Origin: Rhipidocladum racemiflorum
Taxonomy: Eukaryota > Streptophyta > Magnoliopsida > Poales > Poaceae
DNA: 64,000 nt
Assembly (NCBI GenBank): GCA_036346355.1
Contig: CM070580.1
Coordinates: 23,923,374-23,987,373 of the forward strand
Direction: 5' to 3'
The position numbers and the translations under genes were made by a program. Below the pieces are notes generated by a model that was not told the origin of the DNA, did no database searches, and saw only the letters and a list, made by a program, of their open reading frames with translations. Position 1 is the first letter of the stretch, and every line of letters starts with the position of its first letter. Positions 11,621 through 22,570 of this stretch are shown here, piece by piece.

Positions 11621-13603
11621 TATAACACCCCATAAAACTAAACTATAGAACAAGAAAATTTCGACAGCATCTCCCCTAAAAATAGGACATTACGGAAGCA
11701 TTTCATGATAAGCAATTCAAACAAGAATATAAGCAATTCAACAATACTAGCGACAACAAGTCTAAGCCAACCGTAATCAAGTATAAGTTTAGACATAACA
11801 ACAAATAGTCTAAGTGCAAATAAAATTCAGCAAGCTAATGTATTAAATAAACACTAGTTCATGGGAGTTGTGATGACATTCGAAGGTTTATTGTGCTGCT
11901 AGCCCACCCCTCATGCTTATGTCTCTTGCACGCTACCTGAAAAACAACAAAACACAAGCAGTGAGATTGGGAAATCTCGCCAGCGTAACAATTAACACAT
12001 CATCACATCCATCAAGAATTTAACACACCACATGCTTTACTTTCAACACCACAACATTGATTACCACAACCTCAATAAAATGCTCATGCTTGTGCATATG
12101 CTTATGCCATGATCCTCTTCACCGTGCCCTTTCTCAGGAACACACTGTTGTGGCTCTGCAGACGGCCACAAGACGGGCGTCGACAAACTTCCATTGCATG
12201 ATTATGCAGTTAATGCTTCATGCATGAATTCATTCATAAACTTCCACATTGAGTTCACATATTTGCATGCCATCATATAACATGGATAGAAAACAAATAA
12301 CATTGTGATGAACTATTTAGACAATTCAACCAATAGGCAACATCATTCTTCTCTTTACTCATGGATCAAGCCAAAACACATCATCACATTGCTAATCTAA
12401 TTATTGCAATCTTCCTAGCAGATGATCAAACCATGTATGATTAATGTCATCGGAAAATATAACGAAGGCAATGCAAAACAACGATGTATAGCTCAACCCT
12501 AACACTACTTCCACTTGCCTTTACCGACGTAGACGACGGAACTAGTTGCGTCCAGAAAGGGCACCACCTGTACAAGCATATTTTCAGTATGTAATAACAC
12601 CACAATTGATCACACAACTCAAATACGCAATTCCTACAACCCGTTCTCCTTTTCCAACACCGAAACCCCGTTCTGTCCGGACCGAACAGCAGCAACCCCC
12701 ATTCTCTTTTTCGTATCTTTCTTTATACAGAACAAAAAAATATGAAAAAATTACAGGAGCTAGATATTGACGAGATCTACAACTTTCCAGAAGATCATAA
12801 ATTCTAATTCCTCTGTTAAATATGCCTAAACAGTCGTCCAACACAGTGGATGAAATCTGTTCCCAGATTCTGTTCGTCGGTTTGCAACAGCGATAACTCT
12901 CAGAACACTTCCCAAAAATTCTGAAAAATTACAGAAGCTAGGTCTAGACGTTATCTACAACTTTCTAGTTATAGGTTTTGGCAGGAAAATCATCTATGCC
13001 ACGAAAAATGCGAAACAATCCGCGCTGCACAAATCCCCCTTCCAGAAACAGCACCACGTGAACATCTACCCTTCTCCCCCAACAAGATCCATCCAAAACC
13101 CTCACCACCAGATCTAATACACTCCTAATCCCTAGGTAAAACAGAGGTAAAAGTTTGGGAATTTTACCTAGTGATCTCCCTTTATGAACCCACGAAGAAC
13201 ACGCCAAGAACCCCGACCGGCGATCTGCTTGTCCTCCACGCCTCCACGGAGTCGCTTCCTCGCCTTCTCCTTCGCGATTCGGCTGTGGATCTTGAGCCAC
13301 CACGTGGGAGAGGAAGGGGAGGGAGAGGTGGCTGCTAGGGAGGGAGAGGAGTGGGAGAGGCGCCTAGGGTTTGGGGTGTGGCGGGCCACATGGGGCGCAC
13401 CACCAGGTGGGCCGCCCACTAGCGGAGGTGGAGGTGGGAGGAGATTCCCGGTCCAGGCCCAGTTTTCTTCGCCTTTTATTCCCTAGCCCAAAACCCAAAA
13501 TAAAAATTAAAATGCAGCATTTTCTTCAATTGTTTCATTCCTCGACAATTCCGTCAATCCTCTCCGAAACAAAAACAAGGAAGAAAAGTTCTAGGGCATC
13601 ACA
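11621..13603 (-). repeat. Ty3-gypsy 3' LTR (about 1.98 kb)
   Basis: Read on the minus strand, the repeat begins TGTGATGCCCTAG at 13603 and ends GGGGTGTTATA at 11621, a mutated form of the usual ...TGTTACA end. It is directly preceded on the minus strand by a purine tract (13604-13617), which marks it as the 3' LTR of the decayed gypsy element whose pol lies at 13.6-17.1 kb. No matching 5' LTR remains in the window. Open frames within it (for example 12965-13486) have no recognisable domain. Confidence 0.65.
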
Positions 13604-13617
13604 TTCTCCCTCCTTAA
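13604..13617 (-). other. Polypurine tract of gypsy element
   Basis: On the minus strand, TTAAGGAGGGAGAA abuts the TGTGATG start of the LTR. A purine-rich tract at this position primes plus-strand synthesis in LTR retrotransposons, and here it fixes the element's orientation as minus. Confidence 0.65.
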
Positions 13618-16600
13618 AAAGGATTCGTCCCTCAATCTACTTCTTTTAGCTACTGCAGACCAAAAAGGAAAAAGGAAGGCAAAAGGTAAACCACGACTTA
13701 CCCACGTCCTCAAATAGCGTAGGAGGTACTTCTTCCGCATCTGGTCTTCAGGTTCCCAAGTTGCCTCTCGCCGATCGATTGGTCCACAAAACTTTCACAA
13801 AGCGGATGGTTCTCCTCCTCATGACTCGCTCAAGAGTCTAAAATTAAGTGGATGGCACTCAAAGTCAAATCTTGCTCAATCTGTAATCGGTTCCAAGTCA
13901 ATCTTATGCTCTGGGTCATGGAGATACTTCCGTAACATAGAGACATGGAAGACATCATGCACTCCTTCAAAGAGTCCGCAACTCCAGACGGTAAGATGCC
14001 AACCGCCCACCCGAGCCACCACTAGGAACGGACCAATGTACCTCGGGCTGCTTTGCTGGGGTGGTACCAAAACGAACAACACCCTTTGATGGAGATACCT
14101 TGAGAAGGACTTGATCACCCACTACAAACTCCAAATCTGCCTCCTCGTTATCCAAGATAACTCTTTCCTGACGGCCTGAGCCGGGAGATTTCGGCCGTAT
14201 CTCTTGCACCTTCAAAGGTCTGTTGAACCCAATCCGACTCGCAATGATTTTTCTCCAATCAGTATCTCAAAGAAGTGGAGAAACACACTTAATTATAAAG
14301 CGCCTCGAATGGAGCCATTCGAATACTAGCCTCGTAATCATATTGTAAGCAAACTCTACTAAGGCCAAGTGATCCTCCCAACTTCCTTCCAAGATAGAAC
14401 ACATGCTCGAAGCATGTCCTCTAGAGTTCTGGATGGTCCGCCAGGCTATCCATGCTCGAGGATGAAAAGATGTCTGAGAGAGTTTTGTTCCCAAAGCACT
14501 ATGCAAACTCTGCTAAAAATGGGACACAAATCTAGTGTCTCGATCGGAGACAATCGATTTAGGCACACCATGGAGTCTAAGCACTTCCTTCATGTACAAG
14601 GGAACTAGATCCGGTGCCGAATTGGTCGCCTTCATTGGAATAAAATGTGCTTGACTTAGTGAGTCTATCCACAACCACCCAAATGGCATCTCTACCTCAT
14701 GTGAGCGGGTAACCCAATCACAAAGTCCATAGTGATGTGTTCCCACTTCCATTCTCGAATTTCAATGGCTGTAACAGAGGCAGTGTCTCTTATGCTCACT
14801 TTACCTGCTGGCACACTCCACAAGAAGCCACATACTTGGCAATATCCACCTTCATCCTCTTCCACCAAAAACTCTGTTTGAGATCCCGATACATCTTGGT
14901 CTCACCAGATGAACGGAATATGGAGTCCTATGGGCTTCCCTTAGAATGTCCATCTTCACATCCGATTTGAGGCACACAAAGACGGCCTCTAAACCGAATA
15001 GAACCATGCTCGTCTATACTGAATTCTGAGGTTTCCTCTCAAATCCTCCGCCTAACCTCTCGCAAACGATCATGCAATCGAGCCTCATGCACTCGCTCGG
15101 GTATGCAAAGATCAATGATCATTCGAGTCTCATTTTTGCGCAACCCTCAGCAAGAAACAAGAAGTGACTCGTCCTCTTCCAACTCGCAACCAAAGGCACA
15201 AGCCTTGGGGACTCCCTGCCTACTCAAGGCATCCGCCACAACATTAGCCTTCGGATGATACCGGATCGACACATCAAGTCCTTTATCAATTCCAACCATC
15301 TACGTTAAGCCGCAGATTCAGCTCCACCGGGTGAATATATATTTGAGGCTCTTATTATCAAGTGAAAATATCACAAGACTCCCCATAAAGATAGTGCCTC
15401 CACAATTTCAAGGCAAAACCACAGCTAACTCGAGATCATGGTGGGATAATTGCTCATGAGTCTTTAGCTGCCTTGAAGCATAAGCAATGACACAGCCTTC
15501 TTGCATGAGCACACAACCCAAACCAATCCTCGAGGCATCTCGTGATACATCAGAGTAACGCTTGCCACTACAAAGTAAGGATAAAATAGGTGCATTGACC
15601 GGTTTGCTCTTTAGCGCCTCAAAACCGGCCTCACATTCCCTCGACTGTGATGAAAGGAACTCTTTCCTGAGTGTGAGCCTTGTCATCGGCTTAGCTATGA
15701 TAGAGAAATTATGCACTAAGCGCGGTAATAACTCACAACCCTAAGGAAACTCTCGATTCCTCACACTAGATTCGCTTCGCCATTCAACCCAAATGCAACC
15801 TTCTTTGGGTCAATCATGACACCACTTTGGTTGATGACATGCCTGGCAAGGAAGCTCACTGAGCAACCGTAAGGCGCGACTTCTTGAGTTTGGCATAGAA
15901 TTGATTCTTACGAAGAGCTTCCAAAACTAGACCAAGATGCACTGCGTGCTCCTCCTCGACTTCTCGAGTAGACAAGAATGTCGTCAATGAAGACGACAAT
16001 AAAGTCATCAAGATATTCATGGAGCATCCTGTTCATTGCTTCCATAAAGACTAAGGAGCATTCTGTTAGTCCAAAAGACATGACTCACGAATTCAAAATG
16101 CCCATACCTTGTGTTGAAAGCCGCCTTTTCAATATCCTCCTCCTTAATCCAAGAATCGATGATACCTGCATTGCAAATCAATCTTGTAGAATACTTTGGC
16201 ACCCATCAATTGATAAAAAAGATCATAAATAAGAGGCAATGGTTACATGTTCTTAATGGTAACTTGATAGAGAGCACGGTAGTCCACACATAGCCGATTG
16301 GTGCCATCTTTCTTGTCCACGAACAAGACCGGGTCCGCCAAGGAGACGAGCTCACTCTAATAAACCCTTAGCCAGGAGTTCATCCAATTGCCTCTTCAAC
16401 TCAACTTCTGCTCTATTGGAGCCATCCTGACGGGTTTTATAGATTGGCCTCGCATCAGAACAAGATCAATACGGAAAATAGTCTCTCGCTTCCGGGGCAA
16501 TCCCTAAGCTCACCGGGAAACACATCCGATAACGGCAAACTATGGCAATGCCCTCCAAACTCTTCTCTTCCTCTCGACCTCAACCATGGACCGTAGGACT

Positions 16601-17095
16601 TCGATTTCAACATCTCGCGTAGTTTGGGAATAGCTTATTAATAAGAAGGAGAGGGAGTACCGCATAGCACTCCCTGAAAGTTATCTCTTGCCCAAAAGGA
16701 GCATGCAAAGTAACTGGCCCTCCAAGCACAATCAATCACCGTCAGGCTGGATAGCCGACCCATGCCAAGGATAACATCAAACCGGCTCCAAGGAGATCAC
16801 CACAGATTCGCCATGAACACCAAGCCGCCTAACGTAAATTGACAGACCGATGCACTCGAACTAGAAATCGCTCATGTGCACTAACCACCACAAGCATCAC
16901 CCAAACTCCGCACGCATGCACTCAGCCCGAACAACAAAATCCACGAGACAAACGAGTAGCTAGCGCCGAGTCGAACAACACACCTGCAAACCACGCACTA
17001 ATGGGTAAATAGTACTGTCACCACATTGCCACGATCCGCATCCCCCCAAGAGGGCAAAGCGTGACTCTGGTAGACTCGAGATGGTGCGCCTATCT
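13618..17095 (-). pseudogene. Decayed Ty3-gypsy polyprotein (PR-RT-RH-IN)
   Basis: Fragments in several frames keep the gypsy order on the minus strand. A protease-like region lies near 16700-16830. Reverse transcriptase with the catalytic motif VVFIDDILVYS is at about 15965-16025. An RNase H segment ending YASRQLKTHEQLSHHDLELAVV-like lies at 15408-15716. The integrase core has the segment SIVSDRDTRFVSHF (14513-14752). The integrase C-terminus has GDQVLLKVSPSKGVVRFG and GVHDVFHVSMLRKYL (13876-14215), the latter typical of chromovirus-like elements. Many frameshifts and stops make it non-functional. The 5' end (gag, primer site, 5' LTR) is missing beyond about 17.1 kb. Confidence 0.8.
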
Positions 17096-17129
17096 GGATA
17101 CGTCGTGCAGGACTCCACGGCGAAGTATA

Positions 17130-17390
17130 TATATTTTAAAACTTTTTATTTTCGTTTGTAAAATTATTGATTTTCTAGTATTTTTAAATTTTGTTCCATC
17201 CCTCTCTTGCATTTGCCTATCACACTTCCATTCCAGTGCAGCCAACCAAACAACATCTCTGTGCAGCCTGTCTAATCTCATACGACCAACCAAACAACAT
17301 CTCCTTGCATCCACTCAGCCTGACTCCCACCAGTCTGGCTGAGCTCATGCAGCCTGGCTGAGCTGAGAAGGCAACCAAACAGCCTAATAT
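17130..17390. mobile_element. Right part of DNA-transposon-like element
   Basis: The segment contains three copies of AACCAAACA-type motifs (17237, 17286, 17372) and several CAGCCTG/GGCTGAGC blocks. It ends AACCAAACAGCC at 17384, the inverted counterpart of the terminus at 11232. Repeated subterminal motifs of this kind are common in plant DNA transposons. The superfamily is not resolved because no convincing target duplication directly abuts both ends. Confidence 0.4.
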
Positions 17391-17421
17391 ATGTTCTGCC
17401 AAAAAAAAGAAGTACTATATG

Positions 17422-18563
17422 TTAAAAGTAGACATATGTTGAAAGAATAAAAGCAGGTGTGGGATCTCTACATGCTATCTGAATCCTAATCACCTCATAG
17501 AAACTTTTAAAGAGCCCAGTCCAATCCACTTTGAGAAGCACTCCAAAACAGGAAGCTACTTGTTCAAAAACCTTCCAACTGCACCATTTGAGAGGAATGC
17601 CCCTCACCTGGATCCAAATCTCTTAAAGATCATCGAAAACATCTATCTCCCCCTTCCAAGCTTCAACATACACTGTGACCCCTGGTTTGTTAAGATTGAA
17701 GCTAGGAAGCAAAGCCAGATCAGACACCTTTTTGTGGGGGGAAAACGAACTAAAAATCTGAAACTTTCTAGTTGTCTAACCTACCAAGGCCAATGAACAT
17801 CAAAAATGTCGGCCAAATTCTTTTCCAGCTCAGTCAAAGATATCTCTCCCTGATCCACCGTGATAATATCACAGTTTTTAAATCTGAAACCCGCAGCTTT
17901 ACTAGACTCTGGCACCTCAAGGTAGAAGAAACCTAGCCCACTAGCAGCACTACCCAAGAATTTAGCAGGAGTTTGAGGTTTAAGCCGAACCAGGCAAGCA
18001 TCTACTTGGTGACCCGATTCCTCACAAATGAAACACAACTTAGGGTTCTTGCAACTCCCCACCAAGTGACCTGGTTCATCGCAGTTATAGCATATCGATT
18101 TTGCATAACACACATCTACATCAGTTGAATCAGCAGAGGTGTTACCTTCAACTGGATTAGATTGACTCTCCCCAGTGATTTGCACCTCTTGATTGTTCTG
18201 CGTCTGTTGTCTTGGCGGCTGTTGGAGATGAGGAAGTTGGTTCTAGGTCTGCGTTGGGGGATTCCACTGATTCTGAAACTGTAACCGCCCTCGTTGAAAT
18301 CGCTACCCCCTGAACGGCGGCGGAGGACGCCATCGTCCATATCTACCACCGTCACCTCTTCCCCACTGGTTCCACCCACGATCTGTCATCTTCACGACCG
18401 AAGCGAACGAAGGATTCCCTTTCCCACAAAAATCACTCACAAAACTCAGAGAACTAGGGTTGGGAGATAATGAATCACTCGGTGACATAGGCAAGCAATC
18501 TGAAATCGAATACTTCCCGGATTTGAGGAGATCTCTCCGGATCCAGACGAGCGCCGAGCGCAC
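17422..18563 (-). pseudogene. LINE ORF1-like zinc-knuckle protein fragment
   Basis: A nearly continuous protein trace on the minus strand starts MTDRGWNQWGRGDGG near 18390. It passes through two CCHC zinc knuckles (CYNCDEPGHLVGSC and CFICEESGHQVDAC, about 18080-18000) and continues with AKFLGSAASGLGFFYLEVPE. It ends with GIPLKWCSWKVFEQVASCFG...VDWTGLFKSFYEVIRI (17607-17430). This arrangement is that of the gag-like ORF1 of plant L1-type LINEs and of related 'zinc knuckle' grass genes derived from them. Stops near 17785 and other frameshifts show it is broken. No endonuclease or reverse transcriptase part was found next to it. Confidence 0.65.
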
Positions 18564-18599
18564 CGCCGGAGCCCTAGGTCGAATAGGTCTAGACCCAGG

Positions 18600-18995
18600 A
18601 ATGATCCAACGATACTACGTATTACAGGATATTTGGATTCAGTTCCTCTCAATTCTATTCTGTTCATTACGGAATCATTATGACATGGAATTATTTATTG
18701 AAATTGCTTAGTACATAAATAGTTTTTATTTAAAACGTAGTCGTTCATCCATGATCAATTAACACATGCCAACGAAATCACAAGAATAAACTATGGAGCA
18801 CACACAAAGTAAGGGGGCAAAGCTCTCTCTTTATTAGATTGGTTCTGTATACAAGGGGGTGTTTAATATCTAGCAAAACCAATTGAAGATATATTCGGAT
18901 TCTTCTGCTAATAGATAGAGTCCTTCCATACTTGGAGTGAGATTATATCCATATCAAAACACTCCATTTGGATGAATACTGTGTAATACACATGT
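18600..18995. other. Transposon-flanking sequence, nothing specific
   Basis: The sequence is AT-rich and lies between the LINE-like fragment and a solo LTR. From about 18780 it resembles the terminal part of an LTR element, but I could not pair it with another copy. It is probably the continuation of the copia 3' end beyond the solo LTR inserted at 18996. Confidence 0.3.
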
Positions 18996-21900
18996 TGTAA
19001 CATCCTCAGTTTTGCTTTCTGGAGGAAAACCTAATTTAAATAAATTAAATTCAAAAATTGGAGTTTCCATGGTGTTTATATTAACCTGGCATCCTTTTCC
19101 ATCCAAAATCGGGATTTAATTCCCCTCCGGTCGAAAAATCGAATTTTCTGGTTCCCGCCGGTACCCGAAATTTCACCCGAGTTCAAAAATGCTCCAAAAA
19201 TCCCAAAACCGCTTAAAATATGCTCCAAATATTCCAAAATGATTTTAGGAACCATTCTCCGGATTTTTGGACCTTCGTTCCTATTTTATCTCGCGCGGCT
19301 TTTGTTTAATGCCCGTAATCCGCGCTCGAATATTTAATTCCACAAATTTTATCCAAATTCAGCGGAACCAATTTTATTGGGTCCCAAATATTCTAAAATG
19401 GCTCTAGGAATTTTTCCAGAATTTTTAGACCATTTTTCCTAATTTTTCTCTAGGGCGAATCATTTACGTAAATCTCGGCCAACCGGAGCCCGCCACGTGG
19501 CGCTACGGTGTCGTCTTCAACCTCATGCCATGGAAAACAAAGGAAGCTCTAGCAAGCCTCCAATGGCTAGGGTTTGATTCATTTGCTCATATCTTCCTCC
19601 ACGCAACTCCAAATTGATCACGGCCGGTTCCGTTGGATCCGTATCGTCACCCTCTTGCCATTCCCCACCTTGATGAGCCGCCAATCTCGCCGGAGTTTGC
19701 ACAAATGATCAAAAACCAAAATGGACATAAATGCTCATAACTCGGCCGTTTCAACACCATTCCGCGTGATTCCACTTCCAATCTCTCCGTATAAAAATCC
19801 CTGTCCCGGTGGTATGAGTCTCCTTTAGTCTCTTCCAATCTTGCGCCCGTGAGATCAAGAAAACCGACGCCGAGTTAGAGTTTTCAGTGTTCTTCACGTT
19901 CTTCGCCGTAGATCTCTCCACGGTGGGTTATTCTTCGTGCCACTTGGTTCCTTGTGACCATGAATAAGTCTAGAGTCTAACCCGACAATCGATTTTAGGT
20001 TTCATCAAGTTTTGGAGGCGAATTTCGGGTTTTTGTCATTTCGGCCGGAGCTCCGTTCGTCGCCGAATTCATCATCTCTGGTGAGATTCAATCCAATTCC
20101 TTCCTCCTATGAGTCCCTAAGGATGTAATCTAGTGATTCCATGCTTTTATTTGGTTCAATTCCGTGCAAAAATGGGGCAAAAATCGTTTTTTTTTTTTTG
20201 GAAAAAGAGGTGTGCTCTGTAAGTTTTGGAGCTCTATGTGGTTTGGATGGGGCTCCGTCCGTGCGCCGCCGCTTAGGCCTCTCATGCAAGCAGCCGCCAC
20301 GCCGCACGGCCAAGCCCTCCCACTTCCTCAAGCTCCCTCCATGGCATCCATGGCAAGCCCAAGCTTGAAGAAAGGTCCCATGCCAATGACATGTGGGCCC
20401 CACATGCAAGAGACACAATCAATTTCCAAAATTCAAAAAATAGGAAAAGGAATATTCCAGGGAATATTCTTGGTTTTCCAATTTTTCGAAATTCAAACTT
20501 CGGACGCTCATATCTTCTCCGTCCGAACTCCGATTGACTCCATTCAAATTTCTAAATTCATTTAAAATCAAGATCTACCTGACAGTACTATTTTTGTAAT
20601 TTTTAGATTTTATTTATTTTCTAGTATTTATTTATTGCCTCGATTTGCGCGTAGCCGAGGACTCCGACGCGACCGCCGATCCCACAGCCGGACTTCCCTC
20701 GTACGACGACCTTCCCACAACTGAAGGCAAGTCTCTTTGACGCATATTCAACCTACGCTTATAAACCTGTTTTAATTGTTTTTACAAATTTGCATGCTAT
20801 GTTTTATCGTATGTCAAATATAAGTGCGTAGTTAATCCAATTTGTAATTTTCCTCCTTTGTGATTGATATCCAGGTTACTTGTAACCTTAAGACATTTGT
20901 TATACCATGCTTATGCTTATATGGTATCCTTTGTGACATAGTACGGTAGAATTGCTTAGGATCTTTATCAAAGAAAACAACCCATGGGTGGGATTAATCA
21001 AAAAGAATGATTTCAAGTATGATTTGGACGTTATTATTATGATGGTACTGTTTTTCTAAAATAAAAAGAAAAGGAAAAATAGTTTGGACTTGGGCGGATT
21101 GGATTGTCGGGTGGGTGCGGATGGAGCACTTGTTGTCTTGTGCAAATACCGCCCCAAGTCAATTAAGGACCAACGCTTGTGATTGTCCATTCTAAGCATA
21201 ACCGTACTACCACATGTCTATAATGGTACGACCTGGCCAACTAATTTGTAGAAACCTAATTTAGACTCACCATTCGGTAGAATGTGAGTGCCGGATAGAG
21301 GCACTGTCGTTTTTCTCACACGACGCAAGAGGGGGCTTCTGTACTGGGCGGATGGAACCCTAACAGCGGTGAAACCTCAGCGGGTGGGTCGGGTTAGGTG
21401 GATACATTGTAACGGCCTTGTCAGGATATCCCTGCCGGCACACCTAAGGAAGTGGGTTAATTGCATGGCATCAAGGGTATATCTTGTCTTGTGGGTAAAG
21501 CTGTACACCTCTGTAGAGTTAAACTATTCGAATAGCCGTGCCTACGGTCAAGGGCAAAGCGAAGAATGCTTTCATATTGGTAGACTTTGATTTTGGTTTT
21601 AAAAACTGAAAAGTGTTTTGTTTTGGGATTCGGGAGTGGTTAGAACTCTCGGATGTTGATTGGCGGATAGAGCCAACCAGGTGGAAAGCACCTGTTTTAT
21701 ACTTGACGGATGGAGTCATATGATTAACCTTGATCTTTTAAAAAGTTGGCGGATAGAGCCTTTATATTAGTGATGGTGGATAGAACCTCACTGCAATATT
21801 AAATAATTCAATTGTTAAAAAGAATTGTAAAAGATGCTTTGTGAAACTTATTACTTAAGTATGGTTTAATAAACTTTGGCTTTATGCAAAAGAACCCTGT

Positions 21901-22318
21901 TAAGCTTCCTTTGGAAAGCCCCTCATAATCATACCTTCCCCGACTTGCTGAGTACTTTTGTACTCACGTGTTACATCAAATTGTCATCATCAGAAAATTT
22001 TCAAGACGCAGCTGAGGAGGGCGAGTTCTACCCTGAGGAGTTCGAGGAGGGTTGCCAAGATAACTAGTTGCGTTTCTGGTCGTCGCCTGTGGCGTTTTGG
22101 TGTCCGCTGTTTTTGCTTTCGTTTTCCGGTGTTGTGTCTCCGGTCTGTGGACTGAGTATTGTAATAAGCGGCCATGTGGCCCATATTTGAATATTTATGT
22201 TACAATTTTCATTATGTTCGGCAATGAAGTATCACTGTGACTGTGTGTACTAGCTACTGATCTGGGACTAGTACGGAAATACACAGGAGATTTCGGATAG
22301 CTGATCCGGGGTCTCACA
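18996..22318. repeat. Solo LTR of a gypsy-type element (3.3 kb)
   Basis: The unit starts TGTAACATCC and ends GGGGTCTCACA, and it is flanked by CATGT (18991-18995) and CGTGT (22319-22323), a 5-bp target duplication with one mismatch. The interior has features common in long grass gypsy LTRs, including the GAGTACTTTTGTACTCACG block (about 21950) followed by a short acidic frame (DAAEEGEFYPEEFEEGCQDN). No primer site, polypurine tract or pol is attached, so it is a solo LTR left by recombination between the two LTRs of an element. Open frames inside it are not genes. Confidence 0.65.
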
Positions 22319-22323
22319 CGTGT

Positions 22324-22564
22324 CTCGTTAAAAACTCAACTCAAAAACCAATGAAAAAAAGGATGGAGAAAATAATACATTGCACTCGCACTCCGTGTTA
22401 CACTAGTTGCATCATTAAAAATCTTCATGAGAGAAAACTTTAGAAAAACTCACAAAGGGAAAAAGAGCACAATTTATAATCTTTAGGATTTAAAATATGA
22501 TCTTCAGGATCATGTAAAGGGTCATAATTCAGGGCTTTACTCCCCTTGAACTCTGCATATATCT
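22324..22564 (-). other. 3' untranslated part of broken copia element
   Basis: The bases between the solo LTR and the copia RNase H frame are A-rich. They probably belong to the 3' untranslated region of the copia element. No LTR could be delimited here. Confidence 0.35.
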
Positions 22565-22570
22565 AAATTG

